A stretch of DNA of 64,000 nucleotides from Sphagnum compactum (lineage: Eukaryota; Bryophyta; Sphagnopsida; Sphagnales), in the NCBI GenBank assembly GCA_965153455.1, contig OZ234495.1:25540875-25604874 (forward strand). Direction: 5' to 3'. This document shows positions 1 to 11,850 of this stretch, one piece after another. The position numbers and the translations under genes were made by a program. Each line of letters starts with the position of its first letter. Position 1 is the first letter of the stretch. The notes under the pieces were generated by a model that had not been told where the DNA came from, did not search any database, and worked only from the letters and a program-made list of their open reading frames with translations.

Positions 1-660
1 CAGTATGTGTAGTAAGGTACATACTACTGCCTACTTGCAGCTCCGTGATTTTTTTTATTACCAATTTTTTTTGCCAAATTTGCACCTGAAAAATATGATT
101 TCAAATTTCAACCTCTCTGAAGGATTTTTCATGGAAAAAAAATGGTCCCAAAATTGGCCAGATTTTGGGGGAAAAAAAATTCTAAAACACCAGACTTTTA
201 TGATAAGTTCTATTAGGTAGCCAAGAATATGGAAGGACCCCCTTTTTTCTTTTTTTTTTAAAAACTTTCATATTTGGTAATGTTGGCGAATTTGGCTCTT
301 TTTTTTTTTTTTTTTTTTTTTGGGGATGATGGTCACTTTGGTGACATCACAAAATTGGCCATTGAAGACAAAAAAAAAGAAAAAAAAGAAAAGGAAAAAA
401 AACCACTGCTATTACTACTTAACTGCTGTTGTCTCTCATCCAACCAAAGTGGGAATATGGACTAGAACCTGGCTCCACATGGATGAGAATGTTGAACTTG
501 AATCTCTAGGGCCATGGATGTGCCTAGAAGGGGAAAAGCATTTGGTTCACAAGTTAGGCCAGGCCGGCATCGACACTAATTATATCACTTATACAAATGT
601 TGAAACTATCCACAAAAAAAAATCATTTAGAAGAAAAAATTGTGAAGGAAACTTGAGAAT
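1..660. other. AT-rich non-coding DNA with A/T homopolymers
   Basis: The stretch is rich in poly-A and poly-T runs (for example near 301-322 and 370-400). No reading frame resembles a protein. A short segment near 323-360 (GATGATGGTCACTTTGGTGACATCACAAAATTG) is a diverged copy of the inner end of the element at 49565-50186, so this part probably includes a fragment of that repeat family. Nothing else recognisable. Confidence 0.6.
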
Positions 661-670
661 CTTTTTTGCC

Positions 671-673
<3 letters not shown>

Positions 674-730
<57 letters not shown>
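674..730. repeat. (TA)n microsatellite
   Basis: An almost pure TA dinucleotide run of about 55 bp. It creates alternating Ile-Tyr translations in both strands, so open frames crossing it are artefacts. Confidence 0.97.
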
Positions 731-732
<2 letters not shown>

Positions 733-999
733 GTCAATTATGTATGGCAGAAAAAATAATAGTACTTTACAATTAGGCATTATATTAAATAATGAAAATA
801 ATGAAGCTATTGTGCTTGAGAGCGTCAAACAGATTACGGGCATGATGATGCACACGTATTTTTTTTAATTATTTATTATTATTATTACTTTTTCAGAATT
901 TTCAGCTATTCCAAAAAATAATTAATTAGTGCTTAACCTGCCTAGGTACTACTATATAGAAAAACAATAGGGTCAATAATACGGTCTTCTAGAGCCTCT

Positions 1000-1195
1000 T
1001 TGTTCTCTCAACTTTGTCAGTTTGTACACCCTTATACCTTCCTCCCCGCAACACACCACACCACACCGACTTGTTGCTTCGGGTGCTGTTGTTGCCGGAA
1101 GCTGCTTTGTTGCCAGGACTCGGCTTGGATGCTGCTGGAATCCCGCTCGCTCTTTCGATGGCTGGCAGGCAGATCAAAGACGGTCTCATGGTAAT
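1000..1195 (+). other. GC-richer island, possible but weak 5' exon candidate
   Basis: This segment is visibly richer in C/G and CpG than its surroundings. It follows a CT-rich leader-like stretch and contains ATGGCTGGCAGGCAGATCAA at about 1158, followed by CTCATG and then GTAATC, which could be a splice donor. That would give a short N-terminal peptide (MAGRQIKDGLM). No downstream exon was recognised and no protein family is recalled, so this may equally be a repeat fragment or chance. Confidence 0.15.
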
Positions 1196-2267
1196 CCTCC
1201 TACCGTGTATGTATGTATAATTGGGTCACTCAACAATGTCGTAACTATCTGGCATATTTTGCCACCGGCCGGCCGACTTCTTCACAATGTCCAAGGTCAT
1301 GCATCAAGCCACAACAATGAATTGAAAGGCCGTAAAACTAACAAGCATATGTATGTTTGTACAAATCTACAAACAAAAATTTCATTTGAAAAAAATTTCA
1401 TTCTAAAATAGTAAGGGCAAAGTGGGTCCCCTCCTACCCATCCTTTTACCCTTTTCCCTCCCCCTTTTTGTTTTCCCTCACAAATTGGGCCTTTTTGTGG
1501 GGTCCTTTTGGCAAGGACTAGGGCAACAATAAGTAATAAGCAAAAGGTGGAAGACATTTTTGAACAGATTTTTCCTTTTGCTTTGTTTGTTTGTTTTCTA
1601 GTGGTGGTGGGGTGGGGGAAGAGGAAATGCAGCTAATGCTCGTCCACCCTTGTCTAAACCTGACATTCCTGTCCCCACCACCACCACCTTTTCTTTACAA
1701 CCCTTTTGTATCCATCAATAACCCCATTTATGAAATGAAATAAGCCTCTCTCGTAATGTCTAGAAAAATGTTAAATTTGGACTTAGAGACCATGGTTTAT
1801 TCTTAGTGTGGGATCTTTACCATGGTTAGAGTCAACCTTTAAGAAACAAAATTCAGAAAATTCACCATGGTAACAGAGTGAAGGTGAGTATAGGTATTTT
1901 GGGTTCACCCAAGGCAACAGGTAGTCAGTCACCCACACTCATGGAGTGAGGTAGTCATGCAAAAATGGGGACCCAAAAAACCCCTCTTGGAATTTTGAAA
2001 TGCAACCGGAGGGCATCTTATAGTGCACAATTATTTATTACCGTCTTGTCGAGAACTGGTTTTCTGCTTTTGTTGTGTGATTTTTAAGAGACACATGAAG
2101 CCCGACTCTCTGAAAGTTGCATCAATTTTTATGTTGTCTAAAGCCCCGCAGTGCAAATCCCGCATACAAGAGCATTCATTACATTACATTTGGCTTGTGG
2201 CTCAACGCTCGCATCAAGCACTTCATTTCCCTAATGCCCTTGCGCTTGGCCCCTTGGGCTTTACCCT

Positions 2268-2321
2268 GCACTTTTACCTCGTTAGTAAAACTGGTTACCA
2301 GTTTTACCACATTGGTAAAGT
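2268..2321. repeat. nested palindrome (cruciform-type inverted repeat)
   Basis: The core GTAAAACTGGT-T-ACCAGTTTTAC (2285-2307) is a perfect inverted repeat with 11-bp arms and a 1-nt centre. It lies inside outer arms CACTTTTACC and GGTAAAGTG that also pair with one gap, giving a ~54-bp imperfect hairpin. It could be the remnant of a small foldback element. Confidence 0.8.
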
Positions 2322-2577
2322 GTTTTTTTTTCTTACTTTCACGCAGACCGAGACATTGCATAGTGCGTGCCGCACTAATCTAACGTCTTCTATACACCAG
2401 CCAATCCAGTGCTCGAAAAGTGCCAGGTGGCAGAAAAAGAGGGCATCAACTGGACCGGTACTCGCAGAAAGCGTGTCCAAGGTGCTCGTGCACGGATGCT
2501 GCTGCACGTGGGTCGACGGTTACCCACTTTGGGTTCAGTTCGAACCTGTGATCTTCTATGAAGTCAGTGTTTGCAAA

Positions 2578-2597
2578 CTGCTGCTGCTGCTGCTGCT
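2578..2597. repeat. (CTG)n microsatellite
   Basis: Short run of CTG/GCT triplets within a region of no recognised coding content. Confidence 0.85.
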
Positions 2598-3206
2598 ATT
2601 TTGGGATGAATGGATGATGGATGATCTTGGGATATCCAAGTTAGCCAAAATTTTCAGCATTGGGTGGTGTTTAACTTCTGACAGGAGTTCGATTGGGATC
2701 AACATTTAAGGGAGGATTAAATCTCCCTTAAAGACTAAGCCACACTAATCACTTAATTTTTATACATAGGTACTTTAACTAACATTGATTAATTTTTTAA
2801 TATTCTTTTTTAATAGCATATTATACAATACTAATTTTGTCTGTAAAATTCCACAAGAAGTAGACTACTTTTTTATGTTGGAAAACATGATTTATTTATT
2901 TTTTGGGTATAAGAAATTAAAGAAGGCTCAATACCTTTATACTTCCCCCAAAAAAATGTCTTTTTTTTTTTGCCCCTCGTTTCATGTTCAAAGTCCTCTA
3001 AAAATTTACGAGACAAGACTTGTGCAAATTTGCATTAATAAACCGAATTCCAATGGCTTGTATATGTAGCCATAAACAAATTTGATTGGGATTATTGATA
3101 CAAATTTTCTGGTTAGTGGCGGCCTAATTTGAATTTTTGGGAGAAGACCAAATATGAGATACACACCACGTTTTACACACAAACATGAGAACATAACTTA
3201 GGCCCA

Positions 3207-3445
3207 CCTTAGACAAGGGTCCAGAGTCCAATTTCCTAGGAACCAATTTGGACTGCTTTGAAGCAAATTGAATCCTTGAGTTGGATTGTACCTTGGTCCC
3301 TAGCCTGATTTTTGGTTCTCCAAATCAGGAGCTCTCATTTTAGCAATGTTTTTTGGTTGGAAACAATTTATTTTCCCTCCAAAGCAGGTGCCATGTAGGT
3401 TTAGCCTCAATTTGCCACTTTTTGGTCTTGGACCCTCATCTAAAG
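3207..3445. repeat. foldback repeat, MITE-like
   Basis: The left side reads CCTTAGACAAGGGTCC. Its reverse complement reappears with mismatches as GGACCCTCATCTAAAGG near 3430-3446. A further related piece, ACCTTAGACTCTCGTCTAAAG, sits near 3508-3528. The interior has no coding sequence. I infer a decayed non-autonomous foldback element; ends are approximate and no target-site duplication was confirmed. Confidence 0.4.
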
Positions 3446-3587
3446 GCCTTGGGACCAATTTAAAGCTTTCGACCAATAAGATTGCTTGAATTCATTGGTG
3501 CCTGGACCTTAGACTCTCGTCTAAAGTCACCACCCATAGTGATAGTTTTGTCATCCCCAAATGATATGGATTGGGAGTAAATGAGAA

Positions 3588-3604
3588 GAGAGAGAGAGAG
3601 AGAG
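3588..3604. repeat. (GA)n microsatellite
   Basis: Short GA dinucleotide run. Confidence 0.9.
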
Positions 3605-3817
3605 ACAAAGAGCATAATGCTAAGTGGAGTGTTGGGGAATGGAGAATGAGAACTTATTAGAAGTGGAGAGCTGCTGCTGCAGCAGCCGCCATCTCTGGCA
3701 GGATCTTATTCTTATCATTTGTGTGACTCTTGTAAGGTGCATGATGGTGGGGAATTCTGGATCAAGAAACAACAGTTTTGTAACACAAATAATAGCACAA
3801 TGTGGGTGGGTTAAAAT

Positions 3818-4124
3818 ACTGTAGTACCTTTTTCAGGTTCCCGCACTAACAAAATTCTTTTCGGAAATGCCAAAATTTTAAGAAATTATTATATGTTTAA
3901 AATGTCAAAATTTAAGGAAATTACTGTCCTTGGATGTCAAATTTTAGACTACTTCTCACTCTTTTAGAGAACATCAAACTTTAGTGGTTTAGAGTCTAGA
4001 GAAGCTGCCTATATATATATTGCCAAAATCCTATAAATTATTAATTTTATTGCTAAAGTGGATTTGGAAAAATAAAATAATTATTTGGCACCAAGGTGCC
4101 AAACCTGAAAAGGTACTACGGTAG
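3818..4124. mobile_element. MITE-like element with ~20-bp terminal inverted repeats
   Basis: The left end is GTAGTACCTTTTTCAGGTT (3821-3839). The right end, read on the minus strand from 4124, is CTACCGTAGTACCTTTTCAG followed by GTT, so the termini match over about 19 bp with one gap. The ~307-bp interior is AT-rich and non-coding and contains internal repeats (AAATTTTAAGAAATTA and AAATTTAAGGAAATTA). Size, TIRs and lack of coding fit a non-autonomous DNA transposon. A clear target-site duplication was not seen. The GTAGTACCT start is shared with the repeat family at 55598, 60965 and 63538-63705. Confidence 0.7.
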
Positions 4125-5908
4125 TCAAGGGGAAAAGACTTAAGCTGTAATATACTTACAAGTATTCAATTTCTCATCTGGTGGAAAATCGAATCATTTT
4201 CCCGTCATCACTTAAATTTTTTAATTTGATGAAACTGTGGCTGAAGTACTTCCCAGTGTTTGGTGAAATGAGATCATGGAATGTGCTCATGTTTTATGCA
4301 GTAATTATCCAAAACTAGAGAAAAAATCAAAATTGTAAGAGTAGAAGCGGTGTTGAAGTGTGCAAATGTTTGTGAAAGATAATTTGCAAATGGCTAAAGC
4401 TTTCCATTATGTAAACTTAATCCAAAAGGTTGACAAATTTTCCTTTTAAAAAAAACCAAGGAATTTGTGACAAAATATTCTTCCCATTTTACTTTTTTTT
4501 GGTCATCTGGTTGGGAAAGTTTCTTACAAGAGAGGTAAAACACTAAAACACTGGTGCTGTTGCTGCACAGAGAAACTTCAACTATTTCCTTCTCATGAGT
4601 CCATGAGTGGGGGGAGAGAGAGAGAGAGAGAAGATGATTGCCTGGCCCTTGCAGAGTCCATGGTATCACTCACTTGTAGGCTAACAGTTCACAGGTCTGA
4701 AAACACTATAATAATAATAATAATTTAAAAAATGGTGGTAACGTACATAGAAAAGCTTTTCTGATGAGGAAGAAAGTATACGAGTGATTGATCAAGCAAT
4801 AAGTGAACAAAGGAAGCAACCACCGACACTGGTTGTATGTAATTGTTGTCATCTTCCGCAACTAAAGAGAGTTCATATAGTATCATTTCCATTTGTTTCT
4901 CACATTCTATTCATTGACACCATACCTCTGGTTGTTCACCCATTGGGTGCCTAAGCTCCCCCTATTGAGTGGAATCAACAGAGAAGAAATTCCAAATGCT
5001 TCATCAATTGGGGTTGTAACCCTAGGGTACAACTCTAGTTTGTTGGTTCAAGCCATCAGTTTTGGGAATTAAAGTAGAAAGAAGGTCTTCTTACTTATAA
5101 CTAACCAACCATGGGGAAGGCCAGAAGGGTGAAACTCTAGTAAATATCAGGTCACCACCTGATAACTGTTAGAATACTTTGAAAAACAAAAACCAAAATA
5201 TTTAATTCGAAGAAAATCAGATGGACAAAAATGTTAAGAGGGAGATTTTGTTGGTAAGAGTACACATGTTTTACTCATTTGTTCATTGGGTGCCTTTTAC
5301 ACAATATGCATGTCATTATTATTCACCCTCATCTACTCTATTACCATGCTAAATGGGTGCATTCAAAGTTCAATTTTTTTCTCTCGGCTATGGGTCACTT
5401 TGATTGACTCATTCACTACAAATTTCCAAACTTTGGACATTTCCATGACAAATTATTAGTTTAACCTAACCTTTCATTTTGTAGAAAACTGTCCAAACCA
5501 TAAAAAGTTGGCCAAAATGTGCCCCCGAACTAAAAACTCAGTCCACATGTGATGAAATTTTAGTTAAGGAGAAAACAAAATTCTCAAATTTCTTCTTTAA
5601 TTTTTTTAATGTATAATAGAATATTCTTTTTACTTTTTGAGGTAACTGGGATGCAAATTTTCAGAAATAATAATAATAATAATAATAAAATTCTAAGCAA
5701 CAATTAATACCCTTATGAGCTAGTTGGCTCATCATCATCATTAAACACTTGGGCTTTTGGCAACATGGTGAGAAGTCAACAGGTGCTTTGCAAGGAATTG
5801 ATGCAAATGTTTGCAGCTGCAAGAGTTTGGAGAATCCAATCACTGGGGGGAGCTGACCTTACTCTCTCATAAGTGATCACAATCAGAATGAATAATACAC
5901 AAAAACAC

Positions 5909-5930
5909 ACACACACACACACACACACAC
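5909..5930. repeat. (CA)n microsatellite
   Basis: Run of about eleven CA dinucleotides. Confidence 0.9.
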
Positions 5931-6242
5931 TCTTTCATACATTCTTTCTGGCACTGATGAAGTGAAAGCATGAAAAAAATTATAGAGTTTTTAGTGATGA
6001 GTGAGTCTGAAGCATCCGACACTTTCTTTGCCTTTTCATTTGTTGCAGTCTACTACAACTCTCCTCCTCTTACTCAATTGTATGATTTGAGCTTGCTACA
6101 GATAATGAGTACCTCATAGCTCTGACTCTACGCATGGACCCCCATTCGGAGGTTCTATCTACCGGATCAGAGTAAATACACAATTTCAGAAAATATGTCA
6201 CCCAGTTGAAGGTAGATGATTGAAGCCCCAGAAAGGTCATGC

Positions 6243-6384
6243 GAGATGAATACATGTGTCTGTTATCAGCTGGATGGGTTACTAAAAGGGTTACTAAAAC
6301 ATACACCAGGTCGTTGAGATGATTATATCTGTCAGTTATCAGCTGGACTTGTAACTAAAAGGGTATCTAAAACATACACCAGCT
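6243..6384. repeat. 73-bp tandem duplication
   Basis: Two adjacent copies starting at 6243 and 6316 share GAGATGA, TTATCAGCTGGA, AACTAAAAGGG and CTAAAACATACACCAG in the same order. They differ by scattered substitutions, so the duplication is not very recent. Confidence 0.85.
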
Positions 6385-6636
6385 GCATCATGTATGTTTT
6401 TACTGGCGTTGTGCAATTATTTGAGTTTTGTAAAGAATTGCCAGTTTTGGTTTTTTTGATCCTTTCAGAGTCAGAGAACCATTATAAGGTTTGAGGTCTT
6501 TCAGGAAAAAAAATCAGAATCACGTTGGTCCCAGTTATTTCAAAACCTTTAAAGAACTGGTGGTGTTCATGAAGGAACCAACCGGCAATGAAGTGATGGT
6601 TCTATGGTCGGTGATTTGAATATCTTTTCCAACATT

Positions 6637-6697
6637 TTGAGAACCATGATTCTATACCAGAAGCGAATCTTTGGATTTTTGAGAACCATGATTCTGA
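6637..6697. repeat. short tandem repeat, ~42-bp period
   Basis: The string TTTTGAGAACCATGATTCT occurs at about 6635 and again at about 6677, with similar spacers. It is a two-copy tandem repeat in non-coding DNA. Confidence 0.75.
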
Positions 6698-7859
6698 ATC
6701 TAAGAACCGCCCTGGTAACCATCGGGGTGTGTTCCTCTTTGTGATGACTGCCCAACGTTGGTATTTTGTACAGTAGCTTGGTACCCATGGTATATTATTA
6801 GGGTAAAAGATTTGACCTAAACAACACTGGGTATGGAGTATGGAGGGGAGGGAACGTATAGAAAGGTACGTAAACCCAAAACCCATACATGATGACTGAC
6901 AAAGCAAAGGGTGAGTACAGAATTGAGCTCTTATGATAATTTGCACCTTCCTTGCCCATCTAGAGAGTCCTGGAAGCGTTAAATTGCATGCAAAATGAGA
7001 AGGGAAAATTGTACCACAATTGTGTCAGGGTGGCCATGTGATAAGTGATACATCCAATTTGGATCTGGCGTCTTCTTGTAGGAGGTGCAGATAGGTTATT
7101 CCCCTCACAAGGGCATGAAATTTTACTGACATTTTTTCATCACCACCTCCTCCTCCTCCTCCTTGTTAATTTAGTGTAAGGTAAAGCCCTAGGGTGAGGG
7201 CCTAATACAAGGCGCTAACTTGCGATTCTGGCCCTGCATTTTGGGAATGTTCCACACCCTGGGGCTTTTACCTATTGCAAGGTACGAGGTGGACATATGA
7301 TCGATGAAAAGTTTAATGCATGGGGGGCATGTCTAGAATCTAGTGTAATTTACCTCCACAACTGGGACAGTGTATTTCATTTCAAGGATGATTCTTAGGC
7401 TTTCTAAAGTTTCCACTATTTACAACACAGGTCCATCCCCATAAAGATTTGTCCTAACCACTAATTTGAACTCATTTGTTTGGTCTCTGTTTTTACAATT
7501 GGTTAATTAAGGCCCTTGGATGACAGCATTACCAAAATCTGGTTAAAACTTAGCTATTGCTTCATGCAGGCCCTTATTCTAATAATGTTATCATCCTAAG
7601 GCCTTACACTTCAACATACATAGATCACAAGGTAGGAGGGACAAGGTTCTTCCTTGTCCTCCTTAAGAGTGAAAGGAATCTCTACACCTATAAGTAAGCA
7701 TAATTTTCCTCTCACTTTTATGGAAGATAGGGGGAACATATGAACATGCCTCCTCTTTTCCACCCTAGGAGGTTGATTGGTTGATTATGGTTGGTTGCTA
7801 GGCCACCTATCTATTTGTTTGGCATCGCATAATTTATTTTTATTTTAATGTTGCGTTTT

Positions 7860-8561
7860 TATCTCAATTTGATTCAGCTTTCGACATCTAGTCTTCTCAC
7901 ATGGGAATGTGAACACGAGTTGAACGCATCTGGCACACACATAACTTGTTGCCTGTTTGAAGGTTAACAAATAGCCACACATGATGTCATTCGAAACATC
8001 ATGTATACATTCGCTCGAAAAAGTGGGCATGCTATATGGAAAAAGTGATGATAAGCCCTTACGTCAAGAGTTTTATTACGAGCTAATTTCTACATGACTC
8101 GAAAAGACTAGGTCTTCATTGCCAATGTGGTGGTTATAATGCGGGAGACGGTGGCTTCGAATATCATTAATCAACCGGCAAATGCAAATGCGAAACTTAG
8201 CATAATTAATAAGATCCGCAAGTATATAGCGTTTCATGAAAGGCACCACTTCATTCCAATGGCCATGGAGGTACGTGGTGCACCCGAGCGTGATATGGAT
8301 CAGTTCATCAAGCAACATGCCCGTCTTTTCCACGATAGATGATCGAGAGGTCATTTATCCTTGTCGTTTTGCATTCAAATTTTCAGGTTGCGTGTTAATA
8401 TTGCTCTTCAACGTGCTTTAGCCTCTGCCATAGAGAGGAAGATTGCATTGGCAAGTGATGCTTGTTCTAGACCTCCCATTATTATTAGATTTCATGATTT
8501 GCATGCAGGCAACATTAGAGGCGCCATGGGTGAGATAGCTTCCTACCACAAAAGGGACTAA
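7860..8561 (+). pseudogene. 3' end of a decayed LINE: zinc-finger plus endonuclease-like C terminus
   Basis: A single reading frame with few stops can be followed. Residues WECEHELNASGTH with a following TCC (about 7902-7950) look like the Cys/His finger that precedes the restriction-enzyme-like endonuclease in site-specific LINEs. The frame continues VFIANVVVIM, then KIRKYIAFHERHHFIPMAME (8197-8270), then GAPERDMDQF, then LSLSFCIQIF and ALQRALASAI. These resemble the conserved C-terminal tail of such ORFs. A TGA at 8340-8342 interrupts one continuous frame (reads HDR-stop-SRG, most simply an old CGA), and a TAG lies just before VFIAN. The reverse transcriptase itself is not seen upstream, so this is a 5'-truncated copy, as is usual for LINEs. 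The family call is from memory of the motif order, not a search. Confidence 0.55.
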
Positions 8562-10216
8562 TTCTTTCCCTTATTTTGGTTTTTACGAGCTGTTTGTCTT
8601 TTAAGCTTTTTTTGGCCTTCCCTTTTTGTCTCCCTTGTGATGGTTCCGACCATCAATCTTTTATTGGATTTTTGTGGAAAAAGTCCCTAGAAGGCATATC
8701 CATGGACAAAAGGTGCCCTCCAAATACACTAGTAAAATTGATTGGGAAAATTCATTGAATCCCTTACATGACTAAAAACAAATTAGCTCGTAGGGGAGCA
8801 AATATTCTATAAGCCACATCCAAATGCAAGAAATTTTTTTTGATATGATATGGAAATGGGTGATGATGGCAAAGGCCTAGAACTTGGAACTATGTAAAAA
8901 AAATGAAAATGGGTGAGAATGGCATTGGCCTAAAGCATTGGAATTATGTTTAAACTTAAAACATTTAGAGAAATTTCCTGATGTATTTAGGATAACATTT
9001 TATACACATGAATAATGTTTCCTAGGCACACTTGAGATCAGCTGAATTTTTTTTTAATGAAAAATCAACAAAGGACAGTTCTATATTAAGGTTTGTGACA
9101 TTATCGTTTCGTAATGAAGGTCACAATCTAGGCTAGATTGCCTAATCCTATTGCCACCAAATGGCAACATCATCACCATCGTTAAACCCTCAACCTTCAC
9201 ATCATCACCTTGTCTCCCATGTATAACTACTAGTTTGCCAAGAACACAAGCTTCATTATTCCCCATGGTTGTTTTTAGATTTGAGGACTAATCACTAGCA
9301 ACATGTGATTTATGTAAACCTAATATTCACCAATAGCAAGCAATATTTGTACCCCTAAAATTCATCAACATTTTATGTGCATAGGGATAAATTCTATATA
9401 CAAATGGAGTAGTGAGGTGATTGCTTGCACTGTGCAAATTTGTTTTTGGTAATTGAATAAATTTTGAAAGCTTATAGTTAGAACTTGCAACTTGGGATTT
9501 ATGGATTATGTGGCAATGGGCATCGGGTAGTATTGGAATTGAAATATGGCGCACAAGATCTTACAATGCAGATTAATGAAAGGATTCAATTTCAGAATCT
9601 AGAGTCCAGATTATTGTCTATAACCAAGTTCCAATTTCATTGTTTTGTTTAAGTTTTCAAATATAAAAGTTCAAAAAGCTAAAAATTTAATATTTAAGAT
9701 TTTTTGGTTGGGTGTCAGGAATTGTTCAACATTACAACAAAATGAAAGGTTGATATTGGTCTTTGGTGTTGGAATTACAACTAAGTGGCTAGGGGCCGAG
9801 GGATGATTTCTTGATATTGCACCTCAAGAATCAGATGTTTCTTACACACAAGTTCCCACTTCCTTGACCCTTACCTTTTTTTTTACAACTTTGTATGATT
9901 TAGGGTTTCTATTCCTCAACCACCAATTTCCCCTTTCAAGATTCAAAAATCTATCTCTTTGTTTGCTTTATTATGACATTATGTTCTTTTAATCTACATT
10001 GATTTACTCTACAACTTAAAATTTTGATTTAGGGTTTTTATTATCCAATCATTAGTGTCCTTTTTCAAAACCTAGACTTTGTTCGTGACCACCTATCCAT
10101 CCTAGACCATCTTTTGGCTAATGTCCTCACTAACCACAAGTAAAAAAAATGTGCAATTTGCTACTATTTACCTCCTTCTTGTATAATCTTTTTAAAAAAC
10201 ATTGGTATGATTCCTC
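8562..10216. other. non-coding DNA
   Basis: AT-rich sequence with no recognised gene. It includes a two-copy, ~53-bp direct repeat (AAATGGGTGATGATGGC at 8854 and AAATGGGTGAGAATGGC at about 8907, each followed by GGCCTA). Otherwise featureless to me. Confidence 0.6.
8852..8955. repeat. ~53-bp tandem duplication
   Basis: Both copies carry AAATGGGTGA, ATGGCA, GGCCTA and TTGGAA.TATGT in order. They have diverged by several substitutions. Confidence 0.7.
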
Positions 10217-11850
10217 ATGTTGAGGCATGGTAGAAATCATGCATTATGTGTTGTTGGATGCTACAAAAAGTTGCATTTGCAACTATTGCCTTCAAAACAA
10301 TCAATGCAAATGAAGTTAATGCATCAATTGACAATATCCAATGGCTTTCAATCCACCTCTATGTGGTCCAAAGTTGGGAGAGGATCCCCATCATCCTTTG
10401 TATTAACCAAGTCGATGTTTTTATCACATCTAACAATATTTGTTCTGATGCTTAAATTTTGTTGGAATTTGGTGGGTTAGGGCTAGGGCAACTAGGGGGA
10501 AGTTGGTCAATATGAATTGTGATGGTTCAAGTGTGTTCCAAGGCCATCAAATTAGTGTGACATTACAACTCAAAGAAAAGGTAGCCTCTTTTTGAATGGG
10601 GTTCATTGTTTTGCCCACAAGACTAATCCTGCAATGGTCACCTCATTAGACCTAGATTGTGTGTTGGTTAAAAGCCATCTTGCAGAATTTGTATGCATTT
10701 TTTGGACATAGCCCTAAGAAAACTACAAAATTTTAAAAGCTTATCAACCTAATTAACATGAAAGGAAACACGCTTGTTTAGAATGTGTAAACAAGGTGAT
10801 CTCCATTTTTTTTGACAAAACAAGTATACACAAAATTCTACCCTTTGATTATGAAGATGCATGATGATAGTGCAAAAAATGAGGTTGCTTTGAAAAACTG
10901 GAATATGTTGTATAACATTGAGCTCATTTTTGGATCCCTTGCATCTTTCCTTTATTTGAAATAATGCATATGTTGATCAAAATTGCAAAAGGAATAAATG
11001 TATTTGTTTATGATTTTGTGGATTCTATAAAGCTAGTTCAACAAAAGTTATATAAGCTTTATTCTGATCCTTATGCCAAGTTTGAAAATCTAGTTGTCAA
11101 TGATTTTAACTTTATTGAGTCTCTAACTAGTCAGGCCATTTCCATGAATTGGTCTTCAAAACTAAATGGCGAGGAAGATGTTGAATATCTTTTGTTTTTT
11201 CTTTTGCTAGAGGTAAATACCCTATTTGCCAGTGTTGATGGTGTTGGAGATTTTCTACCTATCACCAAAGATGATTTCAAAAAGGTTGTGATTAAGGTGA
11301 AAGATGAATGTGAAGGGGTAGCTTGCAACCTTATTTTTTAACTAAGATGACATTTTCTAGAACATTAAATTATGATTACCCTTGGTGTTGTTTATCCCAA
11401 TTATGGCTTTAAAATCCTACTAAAGCAAAGGAAACCTTTTACACTCACCTAAATGTGTTGAAATTTTTTTTTGTCGCCCTCGCAAAATTGGTGATTATGG
11501 CAAGATTATGCCTACCTTGCTATTAGCTCGCAATCTGAACTTTGTTTCAAGATGACCATGGTTCAGAATTATGAAGCAATTATTTGTGAGGATAATGAAC
11601 TAAACTTAGTCATTATGCTTTGGTGCAAGGTTTTTGGTTTTTCCATCCTTAACCATAAGCTTTTTGAGTTTATTAGGTTGGTTGAGATTGCTGATGTCCA
11701 AATTCTTGGCTTTGTCAAAGATGAACGGACTTTCAAATAACAAGTTGCAAAACCACCTAAACACACATTTGACTTTGTGCACCAAATTTTATAACATTTC
11801 ATTATGTTGCAAAATTTCCCTTATGAGCAAGCCATTGCCATAAAGGGAAA
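10217..11850 (+). pseudogene. decayed hAT-like transposase (DUF4371 / C17orf113-type)
   Basis: The plus strand carries an ordered series of recognisable blocks in shifting frames. Near 10276-10410 is AFKTINANEV with LSIHLYVVQSWERIPIIL. At about 10530-10640 come NCDGSSVFQG, LQLKEKVASF and, after a frame change, GVHCFAHKTN. A short GHSPKK block lies near 10706. MHDDSAKNEVALKNWNML is near 10857, then FVYDFVDSIKLVQQKLYKLY (about 11003-11060) and FLPITKDDFKKVVIKVKDEC (about 11253-11312). The C-terminal dimerisation region FEFIRLVEIADVQILG and DERTF lies near 11660-11735. This order matches the hAT-related transposases annotated as C17orf113/ZNF862-like in plants. Frameshifts and stops (LVRN.K reads with TAG and TAA) make it non-functional. 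Terminal inverted repeats were not located. A full-length member would be about 600-700 residues, so most of the ORF is represented. Confidence 0.75.

Larger units (their letters stand above)
4125..7850. other. non-coding DNA with small repeats
   Basis: No coding region was recognised on either strand. It holds short microsatellites (GA near 4613-4632, ATA near 4707-4722, ATA near 5668-5689, CA near 5909-5930) and the tandem duplications listed separately. It is otherwise mixed AT-rich sequence with frequent stops in every frame. Confidence 0.6.

Noticed and set aside
320-868. 182-codon open frame (+) with an Ile-Tyr repeat
   Set aside because: It is built on poly-A (poly-Lys) and the TA microsatellite; not a protein.
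1000-1195. First exon of a nuclear gene
   Set aside because: A plausible ATG and GT donor exist, but no downstream exon or family support; kept only as a low-confidence note.
2023-2709. 228-codon open frame (+)
   Set aside because: The longest frame in the window, but it spans a foldback palindrome and a CTG microsatellite, has no recognisable domain and shows no codon pattern; treated as chance.
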